From Bacteroidaceae bacterium (GTDB lineage: Bacteria; Bacteroidota; Bacteroidia; Bacteroidales; Bacteroidaceae): a stretch of 33,346 nucleotides of DNA. Below are positions 7,617-16,396 of the stretch, in pieces. The notes under the pieces were generated by a model. That model was not told the origin of the DNA. It saw only the letters and a list, made by a program, of their open reading frames with translations, and made no database searches. The position numbers and the translations under genes were made by a program. Where the stretch lies: the NCBI GenBank assembly GCA_900770655.1, contig CAAGLA010000026.1:1-33346 (forward strand), given 5' to 3'. Each line of letters begins with the position of its first letter. Positions within the stretch are counted from its first letter, which is position 1.

Positions 7617-8135
7617 TCATTTGTCCTTGTACCACGATGCGTACATTATGTAGTCTTTTGCTATGCGTTCTACAATATCTTTTTGCTGTTCTTGGCTCAC
7701 CTGCTTTATCTTCTTTGCCGGCACGCCTGCATATATCCAGCCGCCATCGACACGCATCCCCGATGTTACCAACGCATTCGCGGCTACTATGGCGCCGCTT
7801 TCTACCGTTGCGCCGTCGAGCACGGTGGCTCCCATTCCTATAAGGCTGTTTGCCTCTATTGTGGCACCGTGTACCGTGGCGTTGTGTCCTATGGATACGT
7901 TGTCGCCTATTGTTGTGGTAGAACGCTTGTAGAGGGTGTGTATAACAGCTCCGTCTTGTATGTTTACATTGTTTCCTATGGTTATGCTGTTGACATCGCC
8001 ACGTAGTACAGTGCCGTACCATATAGAGCAGTTGTCGCCCATTGTCACCTCTCCTATTACAGCTGCGGTTTCGGCCAAAAAGCAATTCTCGCCAATCTTG
8101 GGCGTGAACCCGCGGACCTCTTTTATTATAGCCAT
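7617..8135 (-). CDS. Gamma-class carbonic anhydrase-like hexapeptide protein
   Basis: Cytoplasmic trimeric protein of 172 residues with a left-handed beta-helix. Hexapeptide repeats such as IGDNVS, IEANSL and VESGAI run from about residue 10 to 140 and a C-terminal helix follows. Three histidines, H66, H84 and H89, occupy the metal-ligand places of the gamma carbonic anhydrase family, with the 5-residue spacing of the last two. The closest known relatives are YrdA/PaaY-type proteins, whose anhydrase activity varies, so CO2 hydration is an inference. The start is 4 bp after the helicase stop on the same strand, so the two are cotranscribed. Length is typical for the family. Confidence 0.85.
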   Translation of the reverse strand: MAIIKEVRGFTPKIGENCFLAETAAVIGEVTMGDNCSIWYGTVLRGDVNSITIGNNVNIQDGAVIHTLYKRSTTTIGDNVSIGHNATVHGATIEANSLIGMGATVLDGATVESGAIVAANALVTSGMRVDGGWIYAGVPAKKIKQVSQEQQKDIVERIAKDYIMYASWYKDK

Positions 8136-8139
8136 TTTC

Positions 8140-9519
8140 TTACTCTTTGTTTATGGTTTTTGTCTCTCCCTCTTTCTTGCCGTTTGTGCGGTGCCTGCGG
8201 TTGCGGTAGCTGCCTTTGCGTTTCTCTTTATCGGCCGGAGTCTTTTCGGTGGCCGTGGTGTTCTCTTTTCTCTTCTTTTCGTTTCGGGGAGCTCTTTTTC
8301 TCTTTCCGGTACTGTCTTTGCCGCCTTTTCTGTTGTTTCGTCTTTTGCTATCTTCGCGTTTTTTATTTGGCTCGTATGCGGGTGCTTCGCCAAGTGCCTG
8401 AGGCAACTCCATTTTGGGCACTTCCTGCTCAATGAAATCTTCTATACGCTTGAAGTACTCTTGGTCCTCTTCGGAAACGAATGTTATTGCTCGCCCTTTT
8501 GTTCCTGCACGGGCTGTACGGCCTATGCGGTGTATGTAGTCGTCGTGGTCGCGCGGCACATCGTAGTTTATTACAATGCGTATATCGTCAATGTCTATTC
8601 CGCGCGCAAGAATATCGGTTGCGACTATCATATCTATCTTGCGGCTTTTGTACCGGAACATTATTTCGTCGCGTTCGCTCTGGCTAAGGTCGCTGTGCAT
8701 CTCGCCTACATTGAAGCCGTGGCGTTTGAGCGTGAGCGATATCTCTTTTACCTTGCTCTTGCGCGATGCAAAGAGTATTACTCTTTCGCTGCTCTCGCTG
8801 TTGAATATATCGTTTATTATTCCAAGTTTCTGCTTTTCGTAACAGATATATGCCTGTTGGGTTATTCCGTCGGCAGGCTTGGCTATGGAGAGGGTTATCT
8901 GCAGCGGGTCGGTAAGCAGGTCTTTTGCAAGGCGGCGTATCTCTTCGGGCATCGTTGCCGAAAAGAGCATCGTCTGTCTCTTTTTGGGTAATTGCTTGGC
9001 TATTGTAATAATGTCGTTGTAGAAGCCCATATCGAGCATCCGGTCGGCCTCATCGAGTATGAAGAACGATACTTTTGAGAGGTCTATGTTGCCCAGATTT
9101 ATGTGGCTTATAAGCCTTCCCGGGGTGGCTACTATTATATCGGCCCCTTTGGACATTCCGCGCAATTCCTGCTGGTAACGCTGTCCGTCGTTGCCTCCGT
9201 AAACGGCTACGCTCGACACCTGCATAAAGTATGTGAACCCTTCGAGCTGACGGTCTATCTGCTGTGCGAGTTCTCTTGTGGGTGCCATAATTATGCAGTT
9301 TATGGAGTCTTCGGGGTAGCCTCCACGGCATAGTTCGTTTAGCACAGGCAGAAGGTAGGCCGCTGTCTTTCCTGTACCGGTCTGAGCCACGCCTATCAGG
9401 TCTCGTCCCTCCATTAAGGGCTGCAGTGTCTGTTCTTGTATGGGGGTACACTTTTCGAAGCGCATCGCATCGAGCGCGTCAAGAATTTCATCTTCAAAAT
9501 CAAAGTCGGTAAAATACAT
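8140..9519 (-). CDS. DEAD-box ATP-dependent RNA helicase (RhlE-like)
   Basis: Cytoplasmic RNA helicase of 459 residues. Q motif around 21-31 (CTPIQ), Walker A QTGTGKT at 46-52, PTREL at 80-84, DEAD at 156-159, SAT at 187-189 and the second RecA domain ending in HRIGRTARAG at 330-339. From about residue 380 the protein is a disordered, very basic Lys/Arg/Glu tail, typical of RhlE/DeaD-type helicases that bind RNA non-specifically in ribosome assembly or mRNA turnover. It starts 9 bp after the lptF/G-type gene and ends 4 bp before the carbonic anhydrase, so it belongs to the same transcript. RhlE is the nearest named group; a precise orthologue cannot be fixed by eye. Confidence 0.93.
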   Translation of the reverse strand: MYFTDFDFEDEILDALDAMRFEKCTPIQEQTLQPLMEGRDLIGVAQTGTGKTAAYLLPVLNELCRGGYPEDSINCIIMAPTRELAQQIDRQLEGFTYFMQVSSVAVYGGNDGQRYQQELRGMSKGADIIVATPGRLISHINLGNIDLSKVSFFILDEADRMLDMGFYNDIITIAKQLPKKRQTMLFSATMPEEIRRLAKDLLTDPLQITLSIAKPADGITQQAYICYEKQKLGIINDIFNSESSERVILFASRKSKVKEISLTLKRHGFNVGEMHSDLSQSERDEIMFRYKSRKIDMIVATDILARGIDIDDIRIVINYDVPRDHDDYIHRIGRTARAGTKGRAITFVSEEDQEYFKRIEDFIEQEVPKMELPQALGEAPAYEPNKKREDSKRRNNRKGGKDSTGKRKRAPRNEKKRKENTTATEKTPADKEKRKGSYRNRRHRTNGKKEGETKTINKE

Positions 9520-9528
9520 AGTGCTGTT

Positions 9529-10632
9529 CTATCTTGGTGCTTTGCGATAGAGGTATATCGCAATGAATGTGTATAGTATATTGGGCAGCCACACTGCAAG
9601 GGCAACGGGCATCTGTTCGGCGAAAGCCGATGATACTGTCTGGAACAGTATGTAGGAGAAACTGAGTGCAAGGCCTATTCCGAGTGAAAGCCCCATTCCG
9701 CCTTTTCTCTTGCGCGATGAGAGTGATGCTCCTATTATTGTGAGTATAAAGGCTGCAAACGACATTGCTATGCGCTTGTGGTACTCAATCTCAAAACCTT
9801 TTATGTTCGACATTCCGCGTTCTTTCTGCTTGTCTATGTAGTCGCTGAGTACGGGGCTTGTCATTGTCTCCTGCATACCTTCGGAAATGAGAAAGTCGTT
9901 GGGGTCTATGGCCAGTACCGTGTCTAAAGGTTCGCGTTGGCTCGAACGTATAATTTCTACATCGTCCTGCATTTCACGTATCATCCAACGCCTTGCTGTC
10001 CAAGTGCCCGGCTTTTCGGGGTTGTATGTTATTGTACCGGCTGTCATATGTGAAACGAGTTTCTTGCCTTCGAACCTGTCGAGCGAGAAACGCCAGCCCA
10101 TATTGTTGCGCGATTCGTAACGCTCTATGTATGCAATGGTGTTGTCATCGACCTTTATCTGTATATCGCTTGCCGACTCTACCTTCTCTTTTCTGTTGTG
10201 ACGTTGCTCAAATTCAAGCCTCGTGGCATTGCCTTCGGGTATGATATATGAACTCAATACAAAGGTCATAAGTGCAATTATCCCCGCCGACACCATATAT
10301 GGTTTCATAAGCCGGCTGAAACTGACGCCCGATGCGAACATTGCTATTATTTCGGAATTGTCGGCAAGCTTCGATGTAAAATAGATTACTGAGATAAAGA
10401 CGAACAGTGCACTGAACGTGTTTGCGTAGTAGGGCGCAAGGTTCAGGTAGTAGTCGAATATTATCTCGTTGGTGGTGGCGTTTGAATTCACAAACTTGTC
10501 TATCTTTTCGTTGTAGTCGAAAACGACTATGACAACGATGATGAGTGCCAACGAAAAGAAGTATGTTCCCAAGAACTTCTTTATTATGTAGCGGTCGAGC
10601 TTCTGTAGCTTAATGTAGTCTAACCATTTCAT
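9529..10632 (-). CDS. LptF/LptG family permease (YjgP/YjgQ)
   Basis: Inner membrane protein of 367 residues that forms part of the ABC transporter moving lipopolysaccharide from the inner membrane toward the outer membrane with LptB and LptC. Layout is family-typical: a short N-terminal helix with KLDRYIIKKFLGTYFF, three membrane segments (about 18-36, 65-88, 105-130), a periplasmic beta-jellyroll domain (about 135-285), then three membrane segments (about 290-310, 315-335, 340-362). Whether it corresponds to LptF or LptG is not decidable, since both share this fold. It sits 45 bp after tgt and 9 bp before the helicase. Confidence 0.88.
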   Translation of the reverse strand: MKWLDYIKLQKLDRYIIKKFLGTYFFSLALIIVVIVVFDYNEKIDKFVNSNATTNEIIFDYYLNLAPYYANTFSALFVFISVIYFTSKLADNSEIIAMFASGVSFSRLMKPYMVSAGIIALMTFVLSSYIIPEGNATRLEFEQRHNRKEKVESASDIQIKVDDNTIAYIERYESRNNMGWRFSLDRFEGKKLVSHMTAGTITYNPEKPGTWTARRWMIREMQDDVEIIRSSQREPLDTVLAIDPNDFLISEGMQETMTSPVLSDYIDKQKERGMSNIKGFEIEYHKRIAMSFAAFILTIIGASLSSRKRKGGMGLSLGIGLALSFSYILFQTVSSAFAEQMPVALAVWLPNILYTFIAIYLYRKAPR

Positions 10633-10677
10633 CAGTGACTGTTTTTGTGTTTCTTGTCTGTGGGTGCGGGAGTTGGT

Positions 10678-11808
10678 CTATAGTCTTCTTGTAACCTCTT
10701 GGAGCATTCTGCTCTTCCAGCTTGTGAAGTCGCCTTCGAGAATGTGCTTGCGCGCCTCCTGTGTGAGCCATACATAGAAAGCGAGGTTGTGTATAGATGC
10801 TATCTCCAGCGCGAGCAGTTCCTGAGCCGCGAAAAGGTGACGCAGGTATGCTTTGCTGTAGAGTGTGTCTACAAACGATGCTCCATCTTCCTCTATTGGC
10901 GAGAAGTCGTTTTTCCATTTCTCGTTGCGCATATTCATTATGCCGTGTTTGGTGAAAAGCATTGCATTGCGCCCGTTGCGTGTGGGCATAACGCAGTCGA
11001 ACATATCGACACCGCGTTCTATTGCCTCGAGTATGTTTGCGGGTGTTCCCACTCCCATAAGGTAGCGTGGCTTGTCTGTGGGCAGTATTTCGTTTACTAC
11101 CTCTATCATTTCGTACATCTTTTCGGCGGGCTCGCCAACGGCAAGGCCTCCTATGGCATTTCCGGCTGCCCCTTTAGAGGCTATGTATTCGGCCGAACGG
11201 CGACGCAGGTCGGGGTATACGCATCCCTGAACAATGGGGAAGAGCTGCTGTTCATAGCCGTACTTGGGGGAGGTCTCGTTTAGCCGCCCGATACAGCGGT
11301 CGAGCCAGCGGTGTGTGCGCTCCATAGATTTTTTTGCATATTCGTAGTCGGCTGTGCCGGGCGTACACTCATCGAAGGCCATTATAATGTCGGCACCTAT
11401 GCTGCGCTCTATGTCCATTACCCGCTCGGGCGAGAAGAAATGTTTGGAACCGTCGATGTGTGAACGGAATTCAACGCCTTCTTCGTTCATCTTGCGTATA
11501 TCCTTCAGCGAGAATACCTGAAAGCCGCCGCTGTCGGTGAGTATGGGGCGGTCCCAAGCGTTGAACCTGTGCAGACCGCCGGCTTTTTCGAGTATGTCGA
11601 GCCCGGGACGCAGGTAGAGGTGGTAGGTGTTCCCGAGTATTATCTGTGCCTTTATATCTTCTTTAAGGTGCGGTATCTGCACACCTTTTACAGACCCTAC
11701 AGTGCCTACCGGCATAAATATGGGTGTTTGAATGGCGCCGTGGTCTGTCGTCAGCACTCCGGCACGTGCCTTGCTGCCGCTGTCGGTATGTATAAGTTCG
11801 AATTTCAC
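10678..11808 (-). CDS. tgt: tRNA-guanine(34) transglycosylase
   Basis: Cytoplasmic TIM-barrel enzyme of 376 residues that exchanges guanine-34 in GUN-anticodon tRNAs for a queuosine precursor. The general base D92 lies in TDSGGFQ, D146 in FDECTPG, and the nucleophile D271 in FDCVMPTR followed by NGRNA. The start overlaps the end of lon by 4 bp. The usual C-terminal zinc site (three Cys and one His in other bacteria) is not kept: the stretch at 309-317 reads GASFVDTLY, with no cysteine, although H324 in YLRHL is present. This may be lineage-specific replacement, not loss of activity, as everything else is intact. Queuosine biosynthesis genes are not in the window. Confidence 0.95.
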   Translation of the reverse strand: MKFELIHTDSGSKARAGVLTTDHGAIQTPIFMPVGTVGSVKGVQIPHLKEDIKAQIILGNTYHLYLRPGLDILEKAGGLHRFNAWDRPILTDSGGFQVFSLKDIRKMNEEGVEFRSHIDGSKHFFSPERVMDIERSIGADIIMAFDECTPGTADYEYAKKSMERTHRWLDRCIGRLNETSPKYGYEQQLFPIVQGCVYPDLRRRSAEYIASKGAAGNAIGGLAVGEPAEKMYEMIEVVNEILPTDKPRYLMGVGTPANILEAIERGVDMFDCVMPTRNGRNAMLFTKHGIMNMRNEKWKNDFSPIEEDGASFVDTLYSKAYLRHLFAAQELLALEIASIHNLAFYVWLTQEARKHILEGDFTSWKSRMLQEVTRRL

Positions 11809-14267
11809 TTCTCTTGTGTTAAATTTACCGGGTTTTCTACTTTTTCTTTCAACAAGGCGATTTCCAATACTTCGTTAATGTCGTTGACGTAGTGGAATGT
11901 GAGGCCTGAGAGGTATATCTCGGGTATAGCCTCTATGTTGCGCCTGTTCTCTTCGCAAATTATGATATCGGTTATTCCGGCACGTTTTGCAGCGAGAATC
12001 TTCTCTTTTATGCCACCTACGGGCAATACCTTGCCACGCAGCGTTATCTCGCCGGTCATAGCTATTCCGGGCCTTACCTTGCGCTGTGTAAATGCCGAAG
12101 CAAGAGCTGTTGCCATTGTAATGCCGGCCGACGGGCCGTCTTTGGGTATTGCGCCTTCGGGCACGTGCAGGTGAATGTTCCATTTCTCGAACACTTCGTA
12201 GGGTATTCCAAGCTGCATTGCGTGTGCCTTTGTATATTCGAATGCGAGCATTGCCGACTCCTTCATTACGTCGCCGAGGTTTCCGGTGAGCGTGAGTTTT
12301 TCGCCCTTGCCACGGCTGAGGCTGGTCTCTATTACAAGTATCTCGCCACCGACTGCTGTCCAAGCAAGCCCGGTGACAACGCCTGCATATTCGTTGCCCT
12401 GATACCTGTCGCGTGAGTATTCCTTTACTCCAAGCAGCTCTTTGAGGTCGCCGGGCTTTATATTGGCTGTGTTGAATGTGCCGGTTGTTGCCTTTTGGCA
12501 GGCAAGCCTGCGGAATATCTTGCCTATCTTCTTTTCCAGTGTTCTCACTCCCGACTCTCTTGTGTAGTCTTCGATGATTCTCTCTATTGCAGCCTTGCTT
12601 ATATTTACCTTTTCGTTTGCAATGCCATTGGCCTCCTTCTCTTTGGGGACAAGGTGACGGCGGGCTATCTCTATCTTCTCTTCGGTGAGGTAACCGCTGA
12701 CCTCTATCAGTTCCATACGGTCGAGTAGCGGCGATGGTATATTTGCAAGGTTGTTTGCCGTGGCAATGAACATTACCTTTGATAGGTCGTAGTCGATATC
12801 AAGGAAATTGTCGTGGAAGGTGTTGTTCTGTTCCGGGTCGAGTACCTCGAGCAGTGCCGACGAGGGGTCGCCGTGCATAGATGCCTGCCCAACCTTGTCT
12901 ATCTCGTCGAGGATGAACACAGGGTTGTCGCTGCCTGCCTTTACAAGGTTCTTTAGTATGCGGCCGGGCATTGCTCCGACATAGGTCTTGCGGTGTCCGC
13001 GAATTTCCGACTCGTCGTGAACTCCGCCTAGCGACATTCTCACATATTTGCGTTTGAGGGCTTCGGCTATTGATTTTCCAAGAGAGGTCTTTCCCACTCC
13101 CGGAGGGCCGTAAAGGCATATTATGGGCGATTTGAGGTCGCCACGCATCTTTATTACTGCAAGGTGCTCGAGTATTCTCTCTTTAACTTTTTCTAGTCCA
13201 TAGTGGTCGCGATCGAGTACCTTTTCGGCCCTCTTCATATCGAGGCTGTCTTTTGTACATTCGCCCCACGGCAGGCTGACAAACACCTGAAGATAGTTTA
13301 GCTGTACGTGGTAGTCGGGGGTCTGAGGATTTATGCGCTCCAGCTTTGAAACCTCTTTTTTGAATATCTCGTCAACTGCACGGCTCCATTTCTTGTTTTT
13401 CGCCTTTTCGCGAAGAGTGGCAGCATCCTGCTCTTGGGCATTGCCCAACTCTTCCTGTATTGTCTTTAGCTGTTGCTGAAGGTAATACTCTTTCTGCTGC
13501 TTATCTATCTCGCGATTTGTCTTCTTGTCTATTATTGCCATTATGTTGGCAAGCTCTTTTTCGTGGTTGAGAATGGTGAGTATGTGGTAGGCGCGCTCTT
13601 TTATTGAGTCCTCTTCGAGCAGTGCCATTCTCTCCAATATGGTCATTTTGCTGTTGGCGCAGAGGTAATTAACAAGCTGAGGTCCATTGTTGATGTTCTT
13701 TATTGCGTACATCATTTCTGCACCTGTCTCGGAGTTCTTGTATACACGCATTGCTGTCTCCTTGCAGCTCTTCATCAGCAATTTGTATTCGTCGCTATGA
13801 GAAGGGTGTATTTCGTTTTCTGTCTGTACCTCTCCTCTTAGGTATGGCTCTGTCTGTACAATGCTTTTCAGCTTTATCCTTTGATAGCCTTGAATGATTG
13901 CTGTGGTGGACTTGTCGGGCATTTCAAACACCTTGAGTATCTTTGCCACTGTTCCGGTTTCGTATAGGTCGTCGATGCCGGGGTCGTTGGTGCTTGGGCT
14001 CTTTTGGCAGACAACTGCCATATATCCCTTGTTCTTTGCAACCTCTTTTATCAAAGCCAGCGAGGATTCTCTGCCTACCGACACCGGCAGAACCGTGGTT
14101 GGGAAGAGAACCATATTGCGCAAAGGGAGTATAGGTAGGGTGTCATCGATATTAGCAACATCGGAAACACCTTCAATGTAATCGGGGAAATCGGCTATTA
14201 CCGAAAATCCTTCGGGGTTAAATGCCTCTTCATCAAAACTTGCGAAAGCTTCTTTGTCTTTTGCCAT
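11805..14267 (-). CDS. lon: ATP-dependent protease La (Lon)
   Basis: Cytosolic hexameric AAA+ protease of 820 residues degrading misfolded and regulatory proteins. The N-terminal substrate-binding LAN domain spans about 43-245 and is followed by a coiled coil. The AAA+ module has Walker A GPPGVGKT at 387-394 and Walker B FILDEID. The C-terminal protease domain has the Ser-Lys dyad S713 (DGPSAG) and K756 (GGIKEK), separated by 43 residues as in E. coli Lon. A 40-residue acidic N-terminal extension precedes the LAN domain. It heads the six-gene minus-strand run. A weak -7 match (TAACTTCG, 14321-14314) lies 47 bp before the start. No CIRCE-like element is visible upstream. Confidence 0.97.
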   Translation of the reverse strand: MAKDKEAFASFDEEAFNPEGFSVIADFPDYIEGVSDVANIDDTLPILPLRNMVLFPTTVLPVSVGRESSLALIKEVAKNKGYMAVVCQKSPSTNDPGIDDLYETGTVAKILKVFEMPDKSTTAIIQGYQRIKLKSIVQTEPYLRGEVQTENEIHPSHSDEYKLLMKSCKETAMRVYKNSETGAEMMYAIKNINNGPQLVNYLCANSKMTILERMALLEEDSIKERAYHILTILNHEKELANIMAIIDKKTNREIDKQQKEYYLQQQLKTIQEELGNAQEQDAATLREKAKNKKWSRAVDEIFKKEVSKLERINPQTPDYHVQLNYLQVFVSLPWGECTKDSLDMKRAEKVLDRDHYGLEKVKERILEHLAVIKMRGDLKSPIICLYGPPGVGKTSLGKSIAEALKRKYVRMSLGGVHDESEIRGHRKTYVGAMPGRILKNLVKAGSDNPVFILDEIDKVGQASMHGDPSSALLEVLDPEQNNTFHDNFLDIDYDLSKVMFIATANNLANIPSPLLDRMELIEVSGYLTEEKIEIARRHLVPKEKEANGIANEKVNISKAAIERIIEDYTRESGVRTLEKKIGKIFRRLACQKATTGTFNTANIKPGDLKELLGVKEYSRDRYQGNEYAGVVTGLAWTAVGGEILVIETSLSRGKGEKLTLTGNLGDVMKESAMLAFEYTKAHAMQLGIPYEVFEKWNIHLHVPEGAIPKDGPSAGITMATALASAFTQRKVRPGIAMTGEITLRGKVLPVGGIKEKILAAKRAGITDIIICEENRRNIEAIPEIYLSGLTFHYVNDINEVLEIALLKEKVENPVNLTQEK

Positions 14268-14426
14268 ATTATCAATCTTAATTTTATTTCTTCTCAGTAT
14301 CTGGTAATAAAACGCGAAGTTACTATATTTTGGTGACTATTCTAAATTTTTATACTTAATAAATATATTTTATATATAAAATTAACAACCTTGTATTAAA
14401 ATCAATCATTATTTTATTGCCATACA

Positions 14427-14457
14427 CTTGCTGTTTCGCCTTTTTGTAGTAACTTAG
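14427..14457 (+). promoter_or_regulatory. Promoter of the lipid kinase gene
   Basis: CTTG (14427-14430), 19 nt, TAACTTAG (14450-14457), one mismatch in each box. It predicts a start near 14464, about 20 nt before the GTG start codon, supporting that start. Confidence 0.5.
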
Positions 14458-14483
14458 CCTGCGTTAAAATTTGTGTTGGTACA

Positions 14484-15449
14484 GTGAACGGCAAGCAGAA
14501 AATATTGTTTATCATAAATCCGAAATCGGGTGTCCAGAGCAAGAAGAGGGTTCCCGAAATGGTTGAAAAGTATATAGACCGCTCTAGGTTCGAATTCTCA
14601 ATAAAGAAGACCGAATATGCCGGGCACGCCTTTGAAATTGCTAAGGAGGCTGTCGGGGCCGGTGTATATTCTGTTGTGGCTGTGGGGGGTGATGGAACTA
14701 TTAACGAGGTGGGGCGTGCACTTGCCCATACAAATGTTGCAATGGGGGTTATACCCTGTGGCTCAGGTAACGGCTTTGCCCGCCATTTGGGAATTCCTAT
14801 GGGGGTGAAAGGGGCTGTTGAATTCATTAACAAGGCGGAGCCTGTGTGTATCGATTACGGCAAATTGAACGGGCATCCTTTTTTCTGTGCCTGCGGCGTG
14901 GGGTTCGATGCACTTGTGAGCTACGACTTCTCCAAAAGGAACCACCGCGGTTTCTTTACATACATAAAAAGAACGCTTATAGACTGGGTTACCTACAGCC
15001 CCGAAATATATGAGGTTGAAGCTGAACCTTTAAAGAAAAGTTGCAAGGCTTTTGTTATTGCTTGCGGGAATGCATCGCAGTATGGAAACAACGCCTACAT
15101 TGCGCCATACGCATCGATGCGCGACGGTATGTTGAGCGTATCGGTACTTGCCCCTTTTACTTCGCTGGAAGTGCCGAAGATTGTAACTCAGCTGTTCGGC
15201 AATACTCTCGGTTTCAATTCCCGAATGAATACTTTCTCTTCGCGTTGGCTGAAGATTAGAAGAGCTGCGGCAGGCCCTGTGCATTACGATGGCGAGCCAT
15301 CTTTTATGGATGCCGAATTGTTTGTGGAGGTGGTACCTGCCGGAATAAATGTACTTGCAAAGCCGGGGTGGGACGGTACTTGTGCTCCGGTTCCGTTATA
15401 CAGGCAGTTCTATGATATTGTGGCGGGTTCTCTGCCCGGAATGGGGTAA
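14484..15449 (+). CDS. Diacylglycerol kinase family lipid kinase
   Basis: Soluble lipid kinase of 321 residues from the DAGK catalytic family (YegS/DgkB-like), which phosphorylates a lipid such as diacylglycerol or a sphingoid base. The N-terminal domain has INPKSG at 11-16 and the nucleotide-binding GGDGT at 68-72, followed by PCGSGNGFAR at 91-100. The C-terminal beta domain includes a late HYDGE motif. The start is GTG at 14484, fixed by the promoter just upstream. Bacteroidales make sphingolipids, so a sphingoid-base substrate is possible, but nothing in the sequence distinguishes it from diacylglycerol. It is convergent with the methyltransferase gene, and I see no clear terminator in the 27-bp gap. 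Confidence 0.85.
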   Translation: MNGKQKILFIINPKSGVQSKKRVPEMVEKYIDRSRFEFSIKKTEYAGHAFEIAKEAVGAGVYSVVAVGGDGTINEVGRALAHTNVAMGVIPCGSGNGFARHLGIPMGVKGAVEFINKAEPVCIDYGKLNGHPFFCACGVGFDALVSYDFSKRNHRGFFTYIKRTLIDWVTYSPEIYEVEAEPLKKSCKAFVIACGNASQYGNNAYIAPYASMRDGMLSVSVLAPFTSLEVPKIVTQLFGNTLGFNSRMNTFSSRWLKIRRAAAGPVHYDGEPSFMDAELFVEVVPAGINVLAKPGWDGTCAPVPLYRQFYDIVAGSLPGMG

Positions 15450-15476
15450 CTTGCTTTGTTGAAATAATTTTACAAT

Positions 15477-16187
15477 TTACTCGAATCTCAAATAGAAGTC
15501 GCGAAGAATTTCTGCGGCTTCTTTGCTGTATGTACCCGGTTCTTCTTCGAGTACGAGAGTATTTTCCTGTGGTATTGCATAGCAACCTCTCTTGAACTCT
15601 ACAAGAACCCTTTTGGGTTGTTTGCGCGGGGTTGTCTTAACGTATGTTTTCCGGCTTTCAAAAAAGCCGTGCAATTCGGCCGATGTGGCCCACTCGTGTA
15701 GTATATCGCAAGGTATTATTATGGAGATTTTTGCATCGGCCGTGGAAATCTTTGCAGCGTGTGAGAAGAAATCGTTACTGTTGAGGGTGTCGCTGTGGCG
15801 GGCGAGAGTACGTGAACTGTCGTTGCATTTGAGGCTTTTTATAAAGAACGGCGGGTTGCTGACAATGGTATCGAAAAGCTCTGTTGTGGTATATTCCAGA
15901 TAGTCTGCATTTACAATTTTAATTCTATCTTTCCACGGAGAATTATTTACATTTTTTGTTGCTTGGAGAGTTGCACTGCTGTCTATTTCAATACCTGTTA
16001 TTGAGGCTTTGCAACGTTGTGCAGCCATAATAGATATAAGCCCGCTCCCGCACCCTATATCGAGAATGTTGTGGCTTTGCGCTGTGTCGAACCACCCGCC
16101 AAGCAGGCAACCGTCTGTGCCCACTTTCATAGCACATCCGTCTTGTTCTATGGTGAACTGCTTGAATTTGAAGTAGTTGTTCGACAT
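15477..16187 (-). CDS. tRNA1(Val) (adenine(37)-N6)-methyltransferase-like
   Basis: SAM-dependent methyltransferase of 236 residues. Motif I is DIGCGSG at 43-49 and the amino-methylating motif is NPPF at 111-114, which together with the N-terminal FKFKQF and GTDG segments point to the TrmN6/YfiC group that methylates A37 of tRNA-Val. The start is ATG at 16187. The frame is open further upstream to 16244, but that extension would be read through the tRNA-Thr terminator and into the tRNA 3' end, so it cannot be the real N-terminus. It lies directly behind the tRNA-Thr gene and may receive some read-through from it. Family call is good; the exact modified position is inferred. Confidence 0.85.
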   Translation of the reverse strand: MSNNYFKFKQFTIEQDGCAMKVGTDGCLLGGWFDTAQSHNILDIGCGSGLISIMAAQRCKASITGIEIDSSATLQATKNVNNSPWKDRIKIVNADYLEYTTTELFDTIVSNPPFFIKSLKCNDSSRTLARHSDTLNSNDFFSHAAKISTADAKISIIIPCDILHEWATSAELHGFFESRKTYVKTTPRKQPKRVLVEFKRGCYAIPQENTLVLEEEPGTYSKEAAEILRDFYLRFE

Positions 16188-16200
16188 TTGCTTTTTTCTT

Positions 16201-16235
16201 CTAAAAAAAGAGGTTGCCGGTTTAGCAACCTCTCT
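16201..16235 (-). terminator. Intrinsic terminator of tRNA-Thr
   Basis: A perfect 9-bp stem (16225-16233 with 16209-16217) with a 7-nt loop is followed on the minus strand by a run of seven T (16209-16203). It lies immediately after the tRNA 3' end. Confidence 0.8.
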
Positions 16236-16238
16236 TTG

Positions 16239-16311
16239 AGCCAAATAGGGGGGTCGAACCCCTGACCTACGCGTTACGAATGCGTTGCTCTGCCAACTGA
16301 GCTAATTTGGC
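16239..16311 (-). tRNA. tRNA-Thr (anticodon CGT)
   Basis: Complete cloverleaf on the minus strand, 73 nt with discriminator T73 and no encoded CCA. The acceptor stem GCCAAAT/ATTTGGC is perfect, the D stem is GCTC/GAGC, and the T arm has five pairs with loop TTCGACC. The anticodon loop TTCGTAA gives CGT, which reads ACG (Thr). The anticodon stem ACGCA/CGCGT has an A-C mismatch at 31-39, the pair nearest the loop. Its promoter (16362-16332) is a perfect consensus and its terminator follows at once, so it is a single-gene unit. Confidence 0.93.
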
Positions 16312-16331
16312 AATTGTTGTTTTATGTGTGG

Positions 16332-16362
16332 CAAAGTTACTACAAAAGATGTTGAAAACAAA
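16332..16362 (-). promoter_or_regulatory. Promoter of tRNA-Thr
   Basis: Minus strand TTTG (16362-16359), 19 nt, TAACTTTG (16339-16332): exact match to the Bacteroidetes consensus, about 20 nt before the mature tRNA 5' end. This is the best promoter in the window. Confidence 0.75.
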
Positions 16363-16396
16363 GAATGGACCTCTATTTTTTAATGTGTGGTGTATA

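Noticed and set aside
16188..16244. N-terminal extension of the tRNA1(Val) methyltransferase
   Set aside because: The extra 19 codons are the tRNA-Thr terminator and tRNA 3' end read as protein; the ATG at 16187 gives the normal family start.
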